Below are positions 22,601 through 33,031 of a DNA stretch of 64,000 nucleotides, in pieces. The DNA is from Kingdonia uniflora (lineage: Eukaryota > Streptophyta > Magnoliopsida > Ranunculales > Circaeasteraceae), in the NCBI GenBank assembly GCA_014058105.1, contig JACGCM010001245.1:2356001-2420000 (forward strand), written 5' to 3'. The number at the start of each line of letters is the position of its first letter. The stretch's first letter is position 1. A program made the translations under genes and the position numbers. Under the pieces are notes generated by a model. That model was not told the origin of the DNA and ran no database searches. It saw only the letters and a program-made list of their open reading frames with translations.

Positions 22601-24170
22601 AAAAAATTAGCCACTACTTGAACCTTTTCTGAAGCTCTTGGTTTAAATTTGATATCGTGTGTCTTCCAAACTGACTGACCATTGTTGAACTCGTCTTGAT
22701 TTCTCCATTTTAGATGGAACTTCGCGAAGTGGGTAGTTCATCATGACTTTGACTGAATGAGCTTGAAAATAGTGTTTGAGTTTCTGTGAAGTATAAACAA
22801 GGGTCGAGAGGAGTCGCTCAATCTTGGAATACCTTTTTTTATAGGAGTGAGGGTTTTACTGATGAAATACACTGGTTTCTTGATTTTACCGTCAAGTCGA
22901 ATGAAAACTGAGCTGAGAGAGTTATCTGTAACTGCGAGGAAGATAATTAATTCCTCATTATCCACCGGGGTACTCATTACAGGTGACTTCCCCAGATAGA
23001 CTTTGAGTTTTTGAAAAATTGTTTCACATTCTCATGTCCATGCGATATCTTCATTTGGTTGAACTTTGCCTCTTTTGGTACATCCTCGAAGTAATAAGAA
23101 TAACCATCGACACCGATCTGAAGACTTAGAGACGAATCTATTGATAGCTGCAATCTTGTCAGCGAGCTTCTGTACCTATTTTAATATTGTTGGAGACAAC
23201 ATGTTGAGTAGAGTTCGAATCTAATCTGAGTCGGCTTCGAGCCCTTTCTATCTGATAAGATGTCTCAAGAATTTACCTGAGTGTACCCCGAATTGACATT
23301 TATCTGGATTGAGCTTCATTCGATATGATCGTAAAATGTGGAAAACCGTATTGAGATCTGTGATATGATCTGTGTTCTGTAAACTTTTGCAGAGCAAATC
23401 ATCAATGTATACTTCAAAAAAAATTCCCAAGTGAGATTTGAACATTGTTGTCATTAACCTTTGATAAATTACTCGGCGTTCTTCAGTCCGAAAGGCATGA
23501 CTCTGTAATAGTATAGCCCTCTTTCAGTGATAAAAGTGGTATTTTCCTGATCTTTCTCTAGGAGAGGTATTTAATTGTATCCCGAAGCAGTATCCATCAT
23601 AGATAATAGTTCATAACCTGTTGTTGAATTGAGAATTTGATGAATGATTGGAAGAGGAAAACTATTCTTTTGAGTATGTTTGTCCAGATTTGTGAAATCT
23701 ATGTAAACTCTGACTTTCCCATTCTTCTTTGGAACTGCGACAATGTTAGAGATCCAATCCAGGTATTTAGCTTCTCGAATGAATCCAACTTCGATCAACT
23801 TGTCAATTTTATTGTAAACTTCAGCTCTGAGACGAGGAGAGAGCCTTCTCTATTTCTGCCTGACTGTCATGGCTTTGTTGTTGATGCCCAATTTGTGATG
23901 CGCTTTGACAGGGTTGACTCCAGGTATTTCTTTGAAAGTCCAAGCGAAGACATCTTGATTCATTTGTAAAAAGTGAATGAGAGCGTCCTTATCTTGTTGG
24001 ATTAGATTGGTACTAATATAAGTACACCTGCCAGGTCCATCGATGCCTATATATTCTGTAGTTTCTTCTATTGAAGGCTGATCATCGGTGTGACCAGTTT
24101 TTATAACTGATATGCAACAAATCTGTTGGATGTGTCGAGTATGGCAGAGATGGTATGTTTGCAAGCTCGC
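22601..24170 (-). pseudogene. Element 1 reverse transcriptase and RNase H, decayed
   Basis: Minus strand fragments in order: IHFLQMNQDVFAWTFKEIPG (pre-RT), a block with NIVAVPKKNGKVRV and DFTNLDKH, the catalytic YIDD within VYIDDLL (about 23400), then an RNase H-type block with LIIFLAVTD and KPVYFISKTL. Frames change several times and the fingers and palm sit in different frames, so the enzyme is dead. Homology is to Gypsy pol. Confidence 0.8.
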
Positions 24171-24209
24171 TAAAGCTTTTGACTACCTTCGATTTTGTAG
24201 ATGCCGCCG

Positions 24210-24560
24210 TTATGCTTGAAACGAAGTGCTTAATGGTATGTGGAAGCGATTGCCTCCATGTTGTGAATCTAACAGCGGCCCATAATCCCTAAGTAACGGG
24301 AATTGGCATTGATGATGTAGAAAACGACGTCGATAGTGGTAGGTTTAGTGGTAATGGGTAGGATGATATTGCCTGTGCATTCCTCTTTAGATCCATTAAA
24401 CCCACTGATATCGATGTCTCTTAGTATAACTTGATCGGCTAATCCTATTTGTTATATTATGCTCTGAAAGAGGATTTATATACCGCTACCAGTATCGATC
24501 ATCATGGTATGCGACATGCGTGACGAATTTCTTCATTTTAAGCATAATAACCAGAGCGTC
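24210..24560 (-). pseudogene. Element 1 aspartic protease region
   Basis: Minus strand MMIDTGSG near 24484-24510 is the D-T-G active-site motif of a retroelement protease. Downstream text with LRDIDISGFNG and GNIILPI fits the protease fold pattern. Stops occur within and around it. Confidence 0.55.
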
Positions 24561-24803
24561 CTGATAAGAAAACTTAACGTGACTGATATCGCAATCCTCA
24601 AATAAAATCCCAGTTTGTCGATTGCTTGATTCAGGAAGGAGTTTAGCTTCTTTATCCTAAACTGTGAGGTCCCGGCACTCCGTTAACCTCCTCCTCTTGA
24701 ATCGGGTAGAGTTGTTAATTTGATGGATCTCGATCATATTGCTGTGGTACATATGGTATAAGTATATTTCCTCATAATGATCTTCGACTTGAACTACTTC
24801 GAC

Positions 24804-26404
24804 TTACGTCTTATAGCTTCTATTTTTGTATCTTTCCAGGTCGATAATGTACTCGTGCATTCTTCCATCTTTGAAAATGCATTCCAGCAATCTTTGTAGA
24901 GCATAACAGTTGTTAATTTCAAGATGAGTTACCTTGTGATGCATGCAATACGGTCTACCTTCAATTGGTTTTATTAACTGAGATATATTATAGAATTTGT
25001 GTTTTGCCAGCATGGGAAAAATTAATGAGATCTTAATGTTCATCTTTGGGAGTACCGGCTTGGGCAATAAGTTGCCTTTCCTAGATTTGCCTGTGTTTGC
25101 TTTGGTTCGTTTCAGATCACCCTGGTCCTCCTTAGGCTTACTGTTGCGATCTGTGTTTTGACCTTTCATGGTAAGGATGTTTTTAGTAGATTTATGCCTT
25201 TCAGTCATCATCATTTCCAAGTCAACATACTCATTGACCTTGGCAATCTTGTCTTCCAAGGTCGAGAGTTTGTTTAAGAAGAGGTGCTTTTTTGCTTTGC
25301 AATCGATCTGAAGTGCATTGGTAAACGTAGAAACGGTTATTTTCTGATCAAGATTATCAACTTTCCGGGCGAGTTCCATAAACTTTTTTGCAAATATTTC
25401 AAGCTTTTCTCATTGAGATTGTTTAAGACTAATAAGATTATACAAATTCTCTTCCTTGTCTTTATTGTGAGCATATGTTTTGATGAAGATCTTCTGCAGT
25501 TGGTCGAATGTGAGGATAAAATCTTCAAGTAGATAATGAAACCACCAGAGCGGTTCTCCCTGTAGGCTTATGGTAAACAGACGACACAGAATATGATTCA
25601 AATTTAAATATAATCCCAGTGAATCGCAAAATTGTTGAATGTGCTCCTTCAGATCAGTGCCTTTGTATTTACGTATTTTTGGAGTATGGAAACTTGTCGG
25701 TACTTCCATATCATATAACTCTTTAGCGATTGGACTACCTTGCAATTTGGTTAAATCATCTTTATTACCAAGAGCTTGAGCTTCGATTAATTCCTTGATG
25801 TGTTGATCCATATGTTCCTGTGTGGCATATTGTCGTGGCGCTTGAGTGACCTGACGTACGGGTTAGGGGCTATGTGTGCCAGTACCCTCTCACTCAAGCA
25901 TTCACGAGCTGGTATCCAAAATTGAGGTCATTGCTCCTCTTCTTGATGCTTGGAGGGCCGACGTCCTCTATTGATGTCGGACTGGGCTTCTTGTCCTAAA
26001 TGAATTGAAGCTTCTAGCATGTGTGGGTCGTTATGGAGACATCTGGAAGCTTCTTTGCTAGTTTCCCCTCAAGATCCCAATCTTTCCCGCGCTGAAACTC
26101 AAGAGTTTGCTAGCATTTGATCACGTTTTCTGGGAAGGGGAACTTGCTAATTATCTTACAAAGCTTACAAGGCAGTCTGTATTGTTATCATTTGTTCTTC
26201 ATGTCGCTTGAATTCTGTTTGACGAGCTTGACGCTCGCTTTCTAGTTCATGTTTGCAGAGCTCGCGATCATGTAATAACTGACGGTCGAGCTCATTTTAT
26301 TTCTCTATTTCGGCGTGGAGGTTTGCCCGTAATTCTGCGAGCTGATCTGGTTCGACTGAAAGATTAAGCTGGACTCCTGTGGTTGGTCGCTTGAAAGTCA
26401 ACAT
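24804..26404 (-). pseudogene. Element 1 gag, decayed
   Basis: An ATG at 26404, about 60 nt after the primer-binding site, opens a charged frame (VEPDQLAELRANLHAEIEK then TAA at codon 36) that continues in the same frame beyond the stop. The capsid-like core is at 25811-25410 with MEVPTSFHTPKIRKYKGT and GEPLWWFHYL. The C-terminal Lys-rich part is at 25379-24804. Several stops. It would have formed the particle. Confidence 0.7.
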
Positions 26405-26466
26405 GATTGGAAATTGATAGTGAAGTAAATGTATGCCTTAGGATTTCATGGAAATATTTTTTTTCT

Positions 26467-26480
26467 CACAGACGGCGCCA
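26467..26480 (-). promoter_or_regulatory. Element 1 primer binding site
   Basis: Minus strand TGGCGCCGTCTGTG, two bases from the 5' LTR end. This TGGCGCC-type site is usual in Tat-lineage elements. Confidence 0.75.
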
Positions 26481-26482
26481 AA

Positions 26483-27004
26483 TGTAATGGCCTAATTTCG
26501 TAATAGCTCGAAATTAGCTCTTACACCAAATAGACCTATAACAAGAGATAGTATAACTCAATCTAAATTTACAGGCAATTAGCGTGGAAACCTTTAAATA
26601 GGTAAAAACTACGACCTCGGCTTGATGATTTAGTAACTGTAACTTTTATTGCTTGAGGCTGATGTTTGGTTACAAGTTTATGATTTCTTGAGCTAGAAAA
26701 ATTTCCGATCTTTTCTCCTCTGGAACTCATCCTTTATATAGACCTCACTTTCAGTTCGTCACTGTGCATAAGCACGTTCTCCTGAAAGTGGGGGCAAGTA
26801 GTAGTTTGACTTATAACTGCTAGTTCGTGGGAGAGATGTGTTTTTGACTTGTTCTATTTTATCTGTAGTGCTCGAGCCATGTTCTTTATCGGTTCGTCGT
26901 ACAGGTGTCATTGTTGATGGTGTATGCCACGCCACGTATATATTGTGTGAGTCTGGTATTGGATCAGTTCGAGTTTATCACAGCTCGAGGGACAGGTCCC
27001 TACA
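26483..27004 (-). repeat. Element 1, 5' LTR
   Basis: 522 bp, TG...CA, followed on the right by GAAAT, which matches the left flank AAAAT of the 3' LTR at four of five bases. 'ttatatag' on the plus strand near 26732 lies in the part missing from the other LTR. Confidence 0.85.
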
Positions 27005-27048
27005 GAAATTATCGAGTATTTGTACCTCAAGTTGATTCGAGGCCGGGG

Positions 27049-27657
27049 TCAGGCCATTGAAAATAAAAGTGGCCCGAGCTGGTTTGGGATCGGGATGTTA
27101 AAAATAGAAGTAGCCGCGACCTGCTCATTGAATCTCTCGGGCCGAGTTTGCCAGTAAATTGTGTTGGACCGAGCTGTGCCCTGGGCTATGGCCAAATAAT
27201 CAGTCCTACACAAGGGTGTGGACGAGATGGAGGGAGTTGGTGTAGCAGCAAGAGCCCAATCAAAGTCGGGCTGATTATTCTCAAACTGGACGGAAGAGGA
27301 GGTGGACAAGTTTGAATAGTTTAAACATGCTGGTGGTATCCGGTCTGGTTCTTGTTGTTTATAATCAATCCAACAACTTGTGGATCGAAGTCTCCAAGTT
27401 TTCAGTTCACTAACGAATTTACCCATCGAATCATTAGCTACAGAGAGACTATGCGCAGAAGATACTGTAAACATGCAAAATCTACTAAGTTTTGCGTGAG
27501 TTGAATAGCACAAATTTTTGCATACCCTAATGTAATAAACTCGTGAGACACCAAAATGCTCGAGTCTGAACGTTTCTTGCACAGCTTTGCTTATATCAAA
27601 ATTTGAATGGTCATCCCCAGCCATTAAGATGATGATCTTCCTGTAAGCGCTTCTCAC
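27049..27657 (-). CDS. Unrecognised 202-codon reading frame
   Basis: Open for 609 nt on the minus strand, long for this AT-rich stretch. The first in-frame ATG gives MAGDDHSNFDISKAV. Later there is a Pro/Ser/Thr-rich segment (ATPTPSISSTPL). I recognise no family. It could be an exon or a run of exons, since intron-like GT...AG stretches exist but shift the frame. It lies between the Gypsy insertion and the acidic protein gene, on the same strand as the latter. Alternatives: part of a gene cut by the Gypsy element, or chance. Confidence 0.3.
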   Translation of the reverse strand: MRSAYRKIIILMAGDDHSNFDISKAVQETFRLEHFGVSRVYYIRVCKNLCYSTHAKLSRFCMFTVSSAHSLSVANDSMGKFVSELKTWRLRSTSCWIDYKQQEPDRIPPACLNYSNLSTSSSVQFENNQPDFDWALAATPTPSISSTPLCRTDYLAIAQGTARSNTIYWQTRPERFNEQVAATSIFNIPIPNQLGPLLFSMA

Positions 27658-27666
27658 GTAAAATAA

Positions 27667-27830
27667 GCCATTCTAAGTGAATAATGCAGAAAGATTGACC
27701 TTGGCTCTAAGTACAAAATACAAATCTACTGTATAATGCAAAAAAATATGCCATTGTAAGTGAATAATGCAGAAAGTTTGACCTTGGCTCTAAGTATATA
27801 ATACAAATCTACTGTATAATGCAGAAATGC
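27667..27830. repeat. Tandem duplication, 83-bp unit, two copies
   Basis: Copy 1 starts at 27667 (gccattctaagtgaataatg) and copy 2 at 27750 (gccattgtaagtgaataatg); they share 'gaccttggctctaagta' and 'caaatctactgtataatgca'. Confidence 0.85.
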
Positions 27831-28092
27831 AGGCTTCACATTCCATCCAATCGAAGCAAAGTTAGTTTAACAGCCAACCACAAATTTGAAGGGAAAAAAG
27901 ATCATATGGGCAAATATTAAGAATGGTGAAATACATCATGATACACAATTTTCCTGCAGTATTAAGTTTTGAGATAATATTCACTGAACAACATACATTG
28001 GCGAGAACCTCCCTTGTACTAGTCTACTAGAACAAGAAAAAAAATAAAGGAAACAAAAACATATGTAATTGGGAACAGCTATAGCTCTTACA
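27831..28092 (-). other. Probable 3' untranslated region of the acidic protein gene
   Basis: AT-rich sequence directly downstream of the stop codon at 28093-28095 on the minus strand; no other feature seen. Confidence 0.4.
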
Positions 28093-30073
28093 TCATTCTG
28101 CTGCTACATTGCCACTGTTTATACCTTGAGTTTCAACATCAGGCAAGGTCCCCAGGTCTGTGCGAGCCTCTTTTACTTCTTGCAGAAGCGAGGAATCTGA
28201 TTCGTTGTTCTGAGCTTCAATTATACTTTCACTAGTGTTTGAAGATACGGAGTTGTCTTCCTTTTCTGCAATTTTCTCAGAATTCACAGATTGATCAGTC
28301 TGAACATCGTCACCATTTGAAGACGAAGAAACTTCCTTGTTTTCAGCGGTTGTTGTCTCAGAAATTATGTTCTCTTCTACAGGTTTAACAATTTCAGAGT
28401 TCGTAGAAGAATCTGTGTATTCTCCCTTGGTTGTTTCATTCTCAGCCTTAGTTGATGTACTAGAATTCTCGGTCTTCTCTGATAAAACTGTTTCCAGATT
28501 CTGTTCACCCTCATTAGAAGTTTCCGTCATCAATGTTGCATTTTGATCATGACTATCCATTCCATGTTGCTGAGATAAAATAGAAGTTTCTAAAGTTCCT
28601 GCTTCTGAATGAGTGGCTTCTAAATTCTCTGTGGCTGAAGTATTCTTCTGTTCTTGCTGATTACTTAGTTCTGTCACTACCGAATTGGAATCGGATATGT
28701 TACTTGATTCTGTACCCTTTTCCTCATTCTCCGTGACATTTGCAGATGAGTTGTTCTGAACGGTTTCACCATCGCCAGACGCCTTTGGGAGTGAATCATT
28801 TGTATTGGAAGTGACATCCTCACTGCTGTTAGTTTTATTTTCCTGCTGAAACTCGACATTTTCTGTTTTTTCTACTTTCTGTTCCTCACTTGAGGTTACT
28901 GAACCTTGATTTTCAGCCTCAGTAGTTGTAAGTTGGGTCTCCCGAGCTACGGCACTGGAAGCATCATCTCCTTTGTAATGCTCCTCTCGGGCCTCTTGAG
29001 TATTCTTGTCACCTCTATTGTGATCCTGGTCTTCAGTGCTCTCCATATTCACTTTCTTTTCTTCAGTCTGCGGTCCGTTTTCTTTCTCTTCACTTTCCTT
29101 CCGCTGATTTTCTTTTTCTTCGATCTCCTTCTGCTCGCTTTCTTTTTCTTCATTCTCCTTGTTAGCAGTCTCATTTTGTTTGCCTTCTTTCTCTTCGTTC
29201 TCCCAATTAGCAGTGACATTTTGCTCGCCTTCTTTCTCTCCATTCTCCTTATTAGCAGTCTCATTTTGCTGACTTCTTTTCTCCGTTCTCCCTATTAGCA
29301 GTCTCATTTTGCTCGCCTTCTTTCTCTTCGTTCTCCCTATTAGCAGTCTCATTTTGCTGAGCTTCTTTTTCTCCGCTCTCCCTATTAGCAGTCTCATTTT
29401 GCTCGCTTTCTTTATCTTCGGTTTCCTTCTTTTCATTTTCTTTATCTTCACTCTCCATCTCTCCGGTATCCCTCTCTTTGGTTTCCTGGTTTTCACTTTC
29501 TTTATCTCCACTCTCCATCTGTTCGGTCTCCCTTTCTTTGGTTTCCTGTTTTTCACTTTCTTTATCCTCACTCTTCTTCTCTTTGGCATCTTTCTGCTCG
29601 CTTTCTTTTTCGACACTTTCCCTCTCTTCCATCTCCTTCTGTTCACTTTCTCTTACTTCACTCTCTTCCTCATCTTTTTCTGCAAAATCGTCTCTTCTAT
29701 CCGCTTCCCTTTCAACTCTCTCTTGATCCTCAGTGGCTATCATATCATCATCCTCTTCAATATTGCTTTCCTCTTTTACATTCTTATTATCTTCTTGTGC
29801 TTCAAATGCTTCTTCTTCTTCACCACCTTTCTTATTCTCAATTTCCACTTGAGGATTGAGGTCCTTCCTCCCAAGTTTTAAGATTCCATTCCCACCATCT
29901 CCATTTTCTGCAAACTTCACAGTGCTCTGCTCAAATTCCTTCTTCTTATCATGGGAATGCTTGACTTGGTAAAGCAACCAAATAGAAATTGCAAGCAAAA
30001 CACATATTTGCAATGCATGCTTTACTTTAAACCCTTTCGATCTCTGGTTCCTACTAGACGAGTGCCTGAACAT
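28093..30073 (-). CDS. Acidic repeat-rich membrane-anchored protein (annotated in plants as myb-like protein X / dentin sialophosphoprotein-like), frameshifted
   Basis: Start ATG at 30073: a basic N-terminus (MFRHSSSRNQRSKGFKVKH) then a single membrane segment at residues about 21-37, giving a likely type II signal anchor, then hundreds of Glu/Lys/Ser/Asn-rich residues. This start is typical of a plant family of unknown function. Residues about 1-265 read in one frame. The rest reads in another, ending VAAE at 28096. Six 15-residue repeats (QNETANRE type) start at 29161, 29206, 29251, 29294, 29339 and 29384; the unit at 29251 is 43 nt instead of 45, exactly where the frame changes. A second 20-residue repeat with QETKER lies at about 29440-29560. 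Either a recent null allele or an assembly error in the repeat; the long open frame beyond supports a once functional gene. Confidence 0.75.
29161..29428 (-). repeat. 45-nt coding tandem repeat, six units, one 2 nt short
   Basis: Plus-strand units begin with attagcagtctcattttgct or a close variant. Spacing is 45, 45, 43, 45 and 45 nt. Confidence 0.9.
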
Positions 30074-30175
30074 GATGTATTCTCCTAAGTTTCAACCGAC
30101 AAATCTTCTTCTGAAACCAAGAGTAAGCGGAAATAACGTACTCCGTCCTCCACCAAAGTCTTAATTAAACCAGGG

Positions 30176-31027
30176 CTCCACAACTACCAAAAAATTAAAA
30201 TAAAACAAGTTCAGCATAAAGCAAGCCTACAACTTAATAAGGGAGATCAAAAAGAGAAAAAAATTAATTGAAAAACTCATTTTATCACGATATATAGTCT
30301 ATGAAAAGTAAACTAAGTTGGATTCTTTTACACATTTCCATTAATACATATCACATGTCAAAATTACTCCATTAAACATGCATCAGATATTTAAATTAAA
30401 CCCTTCCAATAAGGAGATTGACGTGTTATTGTTTCTTCATCTATACACATATCTAGGCTCCCTTAGTACAATAGAGATGTTTGTGATCTGAACCATTTCC
30501 AGTAACTTAAGGCAATTCCTAACCATTAGATTGATGTATGAGAAGAAATCTTAGCTAATCCAATGGCCAACAATTTTTCTAAATCACCGAAAACGTTCTC
30601 AATCACAAATATTTCCAGCGAATACCTATACCGTCTCTCTCTTTTCTTTCCCACATATTAAATTCTACTAAACTCATTATAAAGATGATACAGTTGCTAA
30701 AAACAATGTTTAAATTCTCCGCTAAACTCATACCAAATGCGGAATGCACCCTAATCAAACTCAATCGTAACTACAATTTGACTTGACACTAAAACAATAT
30801 AAAGATTTGATACAATTTATCATAACCATTAACCCATTGATGTAAACTTCACTTCTTCACATACTAAACCAAACCCAAACTATACATCTCTACCAAATGA
30901 AAATCACATATTGTAAAGTAAGTGGATTTGGTTCTAATTTCAGATATCAAAGAAATCCTATCACAAAGAAGACCTAAGGTCACCAATCTTTAGTAACAAA
31001 TTCAGAGTTAGAAAGAGAAGAAGAGTA
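30176..31027 (-). other. Probable 5'UTR intron of the acidic protein gene
   Basis: Minus strand donor CTCGAG|GTAC at 31028/31027 follows a C/T-rich leader (about 31029-31090). A possible acceptor after a T-rich stretch lies at 30176-30184, about 105 nt before the ATG. The interval is AT-rich with no frame. Exact ends need a transcript. Confidence 0.4.
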
Positions 31028-31090
31028 CCTCGAGATGGTGAGCTTGCAGATCTGTGATTGGGAGAGAGGAGGAGCTGTTTGGTTGAGGTG

Positions 31091-32615
31091 TGATTGTGTG
31101 TCGGTGTTTAGGGGGTTCTTAAATTACTTTTAATCAGATCAGATCTGATTTGGAGTTAAGTATATGAGAAAAAGTTGATTTGAAAGTATTGGGTACCACC
31201 GAAAAGATGAATGATTGTGTATTTTTCTTGTTTCGAAAGTTGAAAGATGGCTACAATGCAGCACAGCGAGCTTGCAATTCTGCATACACGCCACAAAAGG
31301 ACTTCTATGTGGGTCTAATAGTCCGTGTGATTTTAACAACTATGAGGCGAATGGAGCCACACTTGGTATTTCTTCTGTTTTAGCTGTAAAAAGTAGGTTG
31401 TGCGTCATTTTGTTTTATTTTTTAAGGTTTAAGGTTCTTGGTTTTTTTTATATAAAGTGACACAAAATGAGCAAAAACGTAGTGTTTAAAATTGCACTTA
31501 TTATGATTAATTATTTTGAGGCACGAGTGCTGAATCTGAATTCTGAATTCTGAATACTTAATTTGAACCGTAAAAATCTTGTTTGTTTATTTTGCTGAAT
31601 CTGAAGTCTGAACTATCTAATTGTCAAAATTACCCCGTTCTATCTATTTTAACATGTCTTCTTCCGTGTTTAGAAATTTAAGTTAAGGATTGGTAGATTT
31701 TGGTGTCTAGTTAAAGATCATCTCAAAGGCAAAATATGTTTGGACCCATCTTAATACATCACAACCATCATGGTAGAGAAGCATGCAAGAGCACAACCGA
31801 TCCATACTATGAAATAAACCATGTGGATTGTTTTACTTGCGAGATGTCGTCCCGGTGGTGGGAGAATAATTTTCGGAGAGTTGATCGCAAGATATATAGT
31901 ATTGATGGTTTTTCAACCTGCCTGATTCACAACCTGTTCATTCTACCTTCAACACAAAATTTTATTCGAAGATCAATTGGGAGAAAATACAGATTATGCT
32001 CAAAGACAATTGTGATTTGTTATCATTAACTTTGTCGACAAGCTCCGAGAACGGTTCAACTCTATGTCAATTGAATACAAAATCTTCTCCTTTAATGCTA
32101 AAAATAGATTTTCTTAACAAGTAAAAATTCTCAGAGAATCATAAAATAGAAGAACTTAGGTATCCATAAAACATTTCAATTGAGGAACAAAATATAAATC
32201 CCCATGACTCAAAAATCAAATGAATTCAAACCCACCATATAAAGGAGATGAATACTTCGCCCAAACTCCAAAATCTTATACTTAAATCACAACTATATCA
32301 AGCTCGTAAACCTTCAGATGTGCTATGATTTGGGGATTCTTTAAGGGAGCAATTAATTGCAGATCTTAGGAAACAGGTCTTGTAGTGATGTAAAATTGTG
32401 AATCTTCGATGAAACAAACTGTTTAAGATTTTTGAGAATTTAGGGGTTTCGTTTTGAATGGGATAGAGAAAGAGAATGCAAAGAGAAGAGATAAAACTAA
32501 GGGTATAGTTGGGTTTAATTATTTTCTCTTTAAATTACATAACAATCTCATCAATAAGTAGAATGGTATTCAGATAATCTAGGATTTCCCACATTTCTTA
32601 AGTAATAAAAAGTGG
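31091..32615. other. Intergenic region; nothing firmly recognised
   Basis: Contains the promoter side of the acidic protein gene (minus). Around 31520-31620 there are repeated 'ctgaatctgaattctgaa' motifs of the type found in decayed DNA transposons. No supported gene. Confidence 0.4.
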
Positions 32616-32746
32616 GGTGCCATTACTAATAAGTCACTTGTTTCAAATAAAATACAAACACAACGCGAAATAAGTAAAAAAAAACAAATAGCCTCTTAGT
32701 TTCTCACACCAAAGATGAGCAGAATATTAGACATTAAACAAGTAAC
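32616..32746 (-). repeat. Left part of an older LTR split by element 2
   Basis: The stretch with 'tctcacaccaaa' resembles 'tcttacaccaaa' in the element 1 LTR, and the sequence resumes after element 2 at 46153 with 'gaaaccattgaataggtaaa', again matching that LTR in order. Left boundary uncertain; AGTGG at 32611-32615 equals AGTGG at 46588-46592. Confidence 0.4.
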
Positions 32747-33031
32747 TGTAGGGACCTATCCCTCGAGCATATATTACATCGAACTAACTAATTGCCAGAC
32801 TCACGCAAAACATGGAAGTCATACACCCTGTCAATGTTGACACCTGAATATAAAAGAATAAGTCAAAAATACCTGTCCCTACAAACTGGCAGTTATAGAA
32901 ATGATCTCCATAAACTTTGTCACTCTTCTCCCAATTTAGGAGAACGTGATGTCACCCACGAACTGATGATGAAATCTATAAATAGGGCAGAGGTGATAGA
33001 AGACAAGGACACGATTTTGAAGATAAAAAAT
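32747..33031 (+). repeat. Element 2, 5' LTR, truncated
   Basis: About 285 bp matching the start of the 3' LTR (45643 onward), for example 'gacaaggacacgattttg' versus 'gacaaggacgagattttg'. Homology fades at about 33030-33045. Confidence 0.75.

Larger units (their letters stand above)
13131..27004 (-). mobile_element. Tat-type Gypsy retrotransposon, element 1, minus orientation, with antisense genes
   Basis: LTRs at 13131-13578 (3') and 26483-27004 (5') both run from TGTAATGG to CCCTACA on the plus strand. The flanks are AAAAT and GAAAT, a probable target duplication with one change. Reading right to left: primer-binding site, gag, protease, reverse transcriptase, RNase H, a second RNase H-like domain and integrase, then a 7-kb segment carrying genes on the opposite strand, a purine tract and the 3' LTR. 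Gag-pol is broken by many stops and frameshifts. The double RNase H, the large size and the antisense ORFs after integrase fit the Tat lineage of plant Gypsy elements. Confidence 0.85.

Noticed and set aside
27465..27525. Intron-like GTATGC...TTTACAG inside the unrecognised frame
   Set aside because: Only 61 nt, shorter than usual plant introns, and removing it shifts into a stop.
28906..29881. Long plus-strand frames rich in Phe, Leu and Ser opposite the acidic protein gene
   Set aside because: They are the complement of Glu/Lys-rich codons of the minus-strand gene; such mirror frames are expected.
31736..32029. 97-codon plus-strand frame
   Set aside because: No start context, domain or repeat support; AT-rich surroundings with comparable chance frames.
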